Assembly: GCF_047470865.1 (NCBI RefSeq)
Contig: NZ_JAZDRH010000030.1
Location: 1 to 39,764, forward strand
Length of the DNA: 39,764 bases
Direction of reading: 5' to 3'
Source: JAZDRH01 sp047470865
GTDB taxonomy: Bacteria; Pseudomonadota; Gammaproteobacteria; Pseudomonadales; Pseudomonadaceae
This document shows, piece by piece, positions 39,199-39,764 of this stretch. Every line of letters begins with the position of its first letter. Position 1 is the stretch's first letter. The notes beneath the pieces were generated by a model, which was given only the letters and a program-made list of their open reading frames with translations, had not been told where the DNA came from and made no database searches. Position numbers and translations under genes: made by a program.

Positions 39199-39764
39199 GT
39201 AAATTATTCTGGGCTTGGATATTCAAATACAAGATAAAGACCCAAGCCTATGATAGCTATATGCGTTTCTTTAGTCTGTAGCGATTACGGTGCAGTCTGT
39301 TGTGTATGGTGGAGGTAGCAGGCGATAGATGTTTCTTGAAGTTTGTTTACGTGGGCTAACCTGCGTTCACTATGTTGGGCCTGTCATAACCAGATTGGCA
39401 CTAAGCTTGTCTCTATGAAAAATAAAAGTTCTTATAAACCAATAGATATATAACTATATGGAGGGTAAAAGATTTTAGCTATTTAGATATCTCGAACGAC
39501 AGGGGGAGCCGAATTTTTTTACCCGCGAAATTAAAAGTTTGGCCTTTTATTGAGATTTATTCGTATTTGATGGGCTAGCCAGTATCGCGTCGGTTCATAC
39601 TGTCTTGATGACCTAAACCTAAATCAACGGTCGGTAAGTGTTAAATGGCATATTTTATTATAAACCTTATAAAGTTTAGTAGGACAAAAGTAGTAAAAAC
39701 TTTGATCATGCATAGGGTTCATGATTTTTGAGTACAAACTTTTATAAGATTTAATATTTTTATT
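39199..39764. other. AT-rich region without a supported gene
   Basis: All six frames are broken by many stops and I find no tRNA, known RNA or protein match. The last 350 bases are very rich in A and T. There are several TTATAA-type short palindromes (39434, 39657-39677, 39747) and a six-pair ATCATG/CATGAT hairpin followed by TTTTTG at 39705-39730. It may be degraded mobile-element DNA next to the transposase remnant. Confidence 0.5.

Overview
The window carries the conserved transcription and translation core of a gammaproteobacterium. The gene order birA-coaX-SPOR protein-tRNAs-secE-nusG-rplKAJL-rpoBC-rpsLG-fusA-tuf-S10/spc/alpha operons-rplQ-katA, together with the protein sequences as I remember them, points to Pseudomonadales, close to Pseudomonas. 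The base composition is clearly lower in G+C than typical Pseudomonas (by eye, mid-40s percent in genes). A low-GC lineage of the Thiopseudomonas/Oblitimonas kind would fit, but I cannot fix the genus.

Layout: 1-313 non-coding; 314-2647 birA, coaX and a SPOR-domain membrane protein; 2742-3276 tRNA-Tyr, tRNA-Gly, tRNA-Thr, a terminator and a promoter, then tRNA-Trp; 3319-15163 secE, nusG, rplK, rplA, rplJ, rplL, rpoB, rpoC; 15304-19588 the str operon with the only tuf gene in view; 19733-33422 the S10, spc and alpha operons without a foreign insertion; 33583-36432 katA and a serine/threonine symporter gene (sstT); 36469-38709 four minus-strand genes (an unknown membrane protein, ppa and two small unknown proteins); 38746-39198 a decayed IS3-family transposase; 39199-39764 AT-rich DNA with no gene that I can support.

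The genes form one growth-rate-controlled machine: SecE/SecY for protein export, NusG and the RNA polymerase beta, beta' and alpha subunits, two elongation factors and about thirty ribosomal proteins. Sequence-level control is visible. Sigma70-type promoters with 17-bp spacers precede the tRNA cluster, tRNA-Trp/secE, rpsL, rpsJ and rpsM on the plus strand, and ppa on the minus strand. Intrinsic terminators or attenuators follow tRNA-Thr, nusG, rplA, rplL, tuf, rplQ and katA. An L1-type operator lies before rplK and an L10-type leader before rplJ.

The most interesting observations are in the spacers. The rpsJ-rplC spacer (20063-20111) looks like a copy of the 23S rRNA domain I segment (helices 18-20) that ribosomal protein L4 contacts, a candidate rRNA-mimic operator inside the S10 operon. 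The rpsN-rpsH spacer holds three hairpins, the last terminator-like. The rpoB leader can form competing hairpins. tufB is absent from its usual place between tRNA-Thr and tRNA-Trp. I see no CRISPR array, prophage, defence island or other obviously new protein system.
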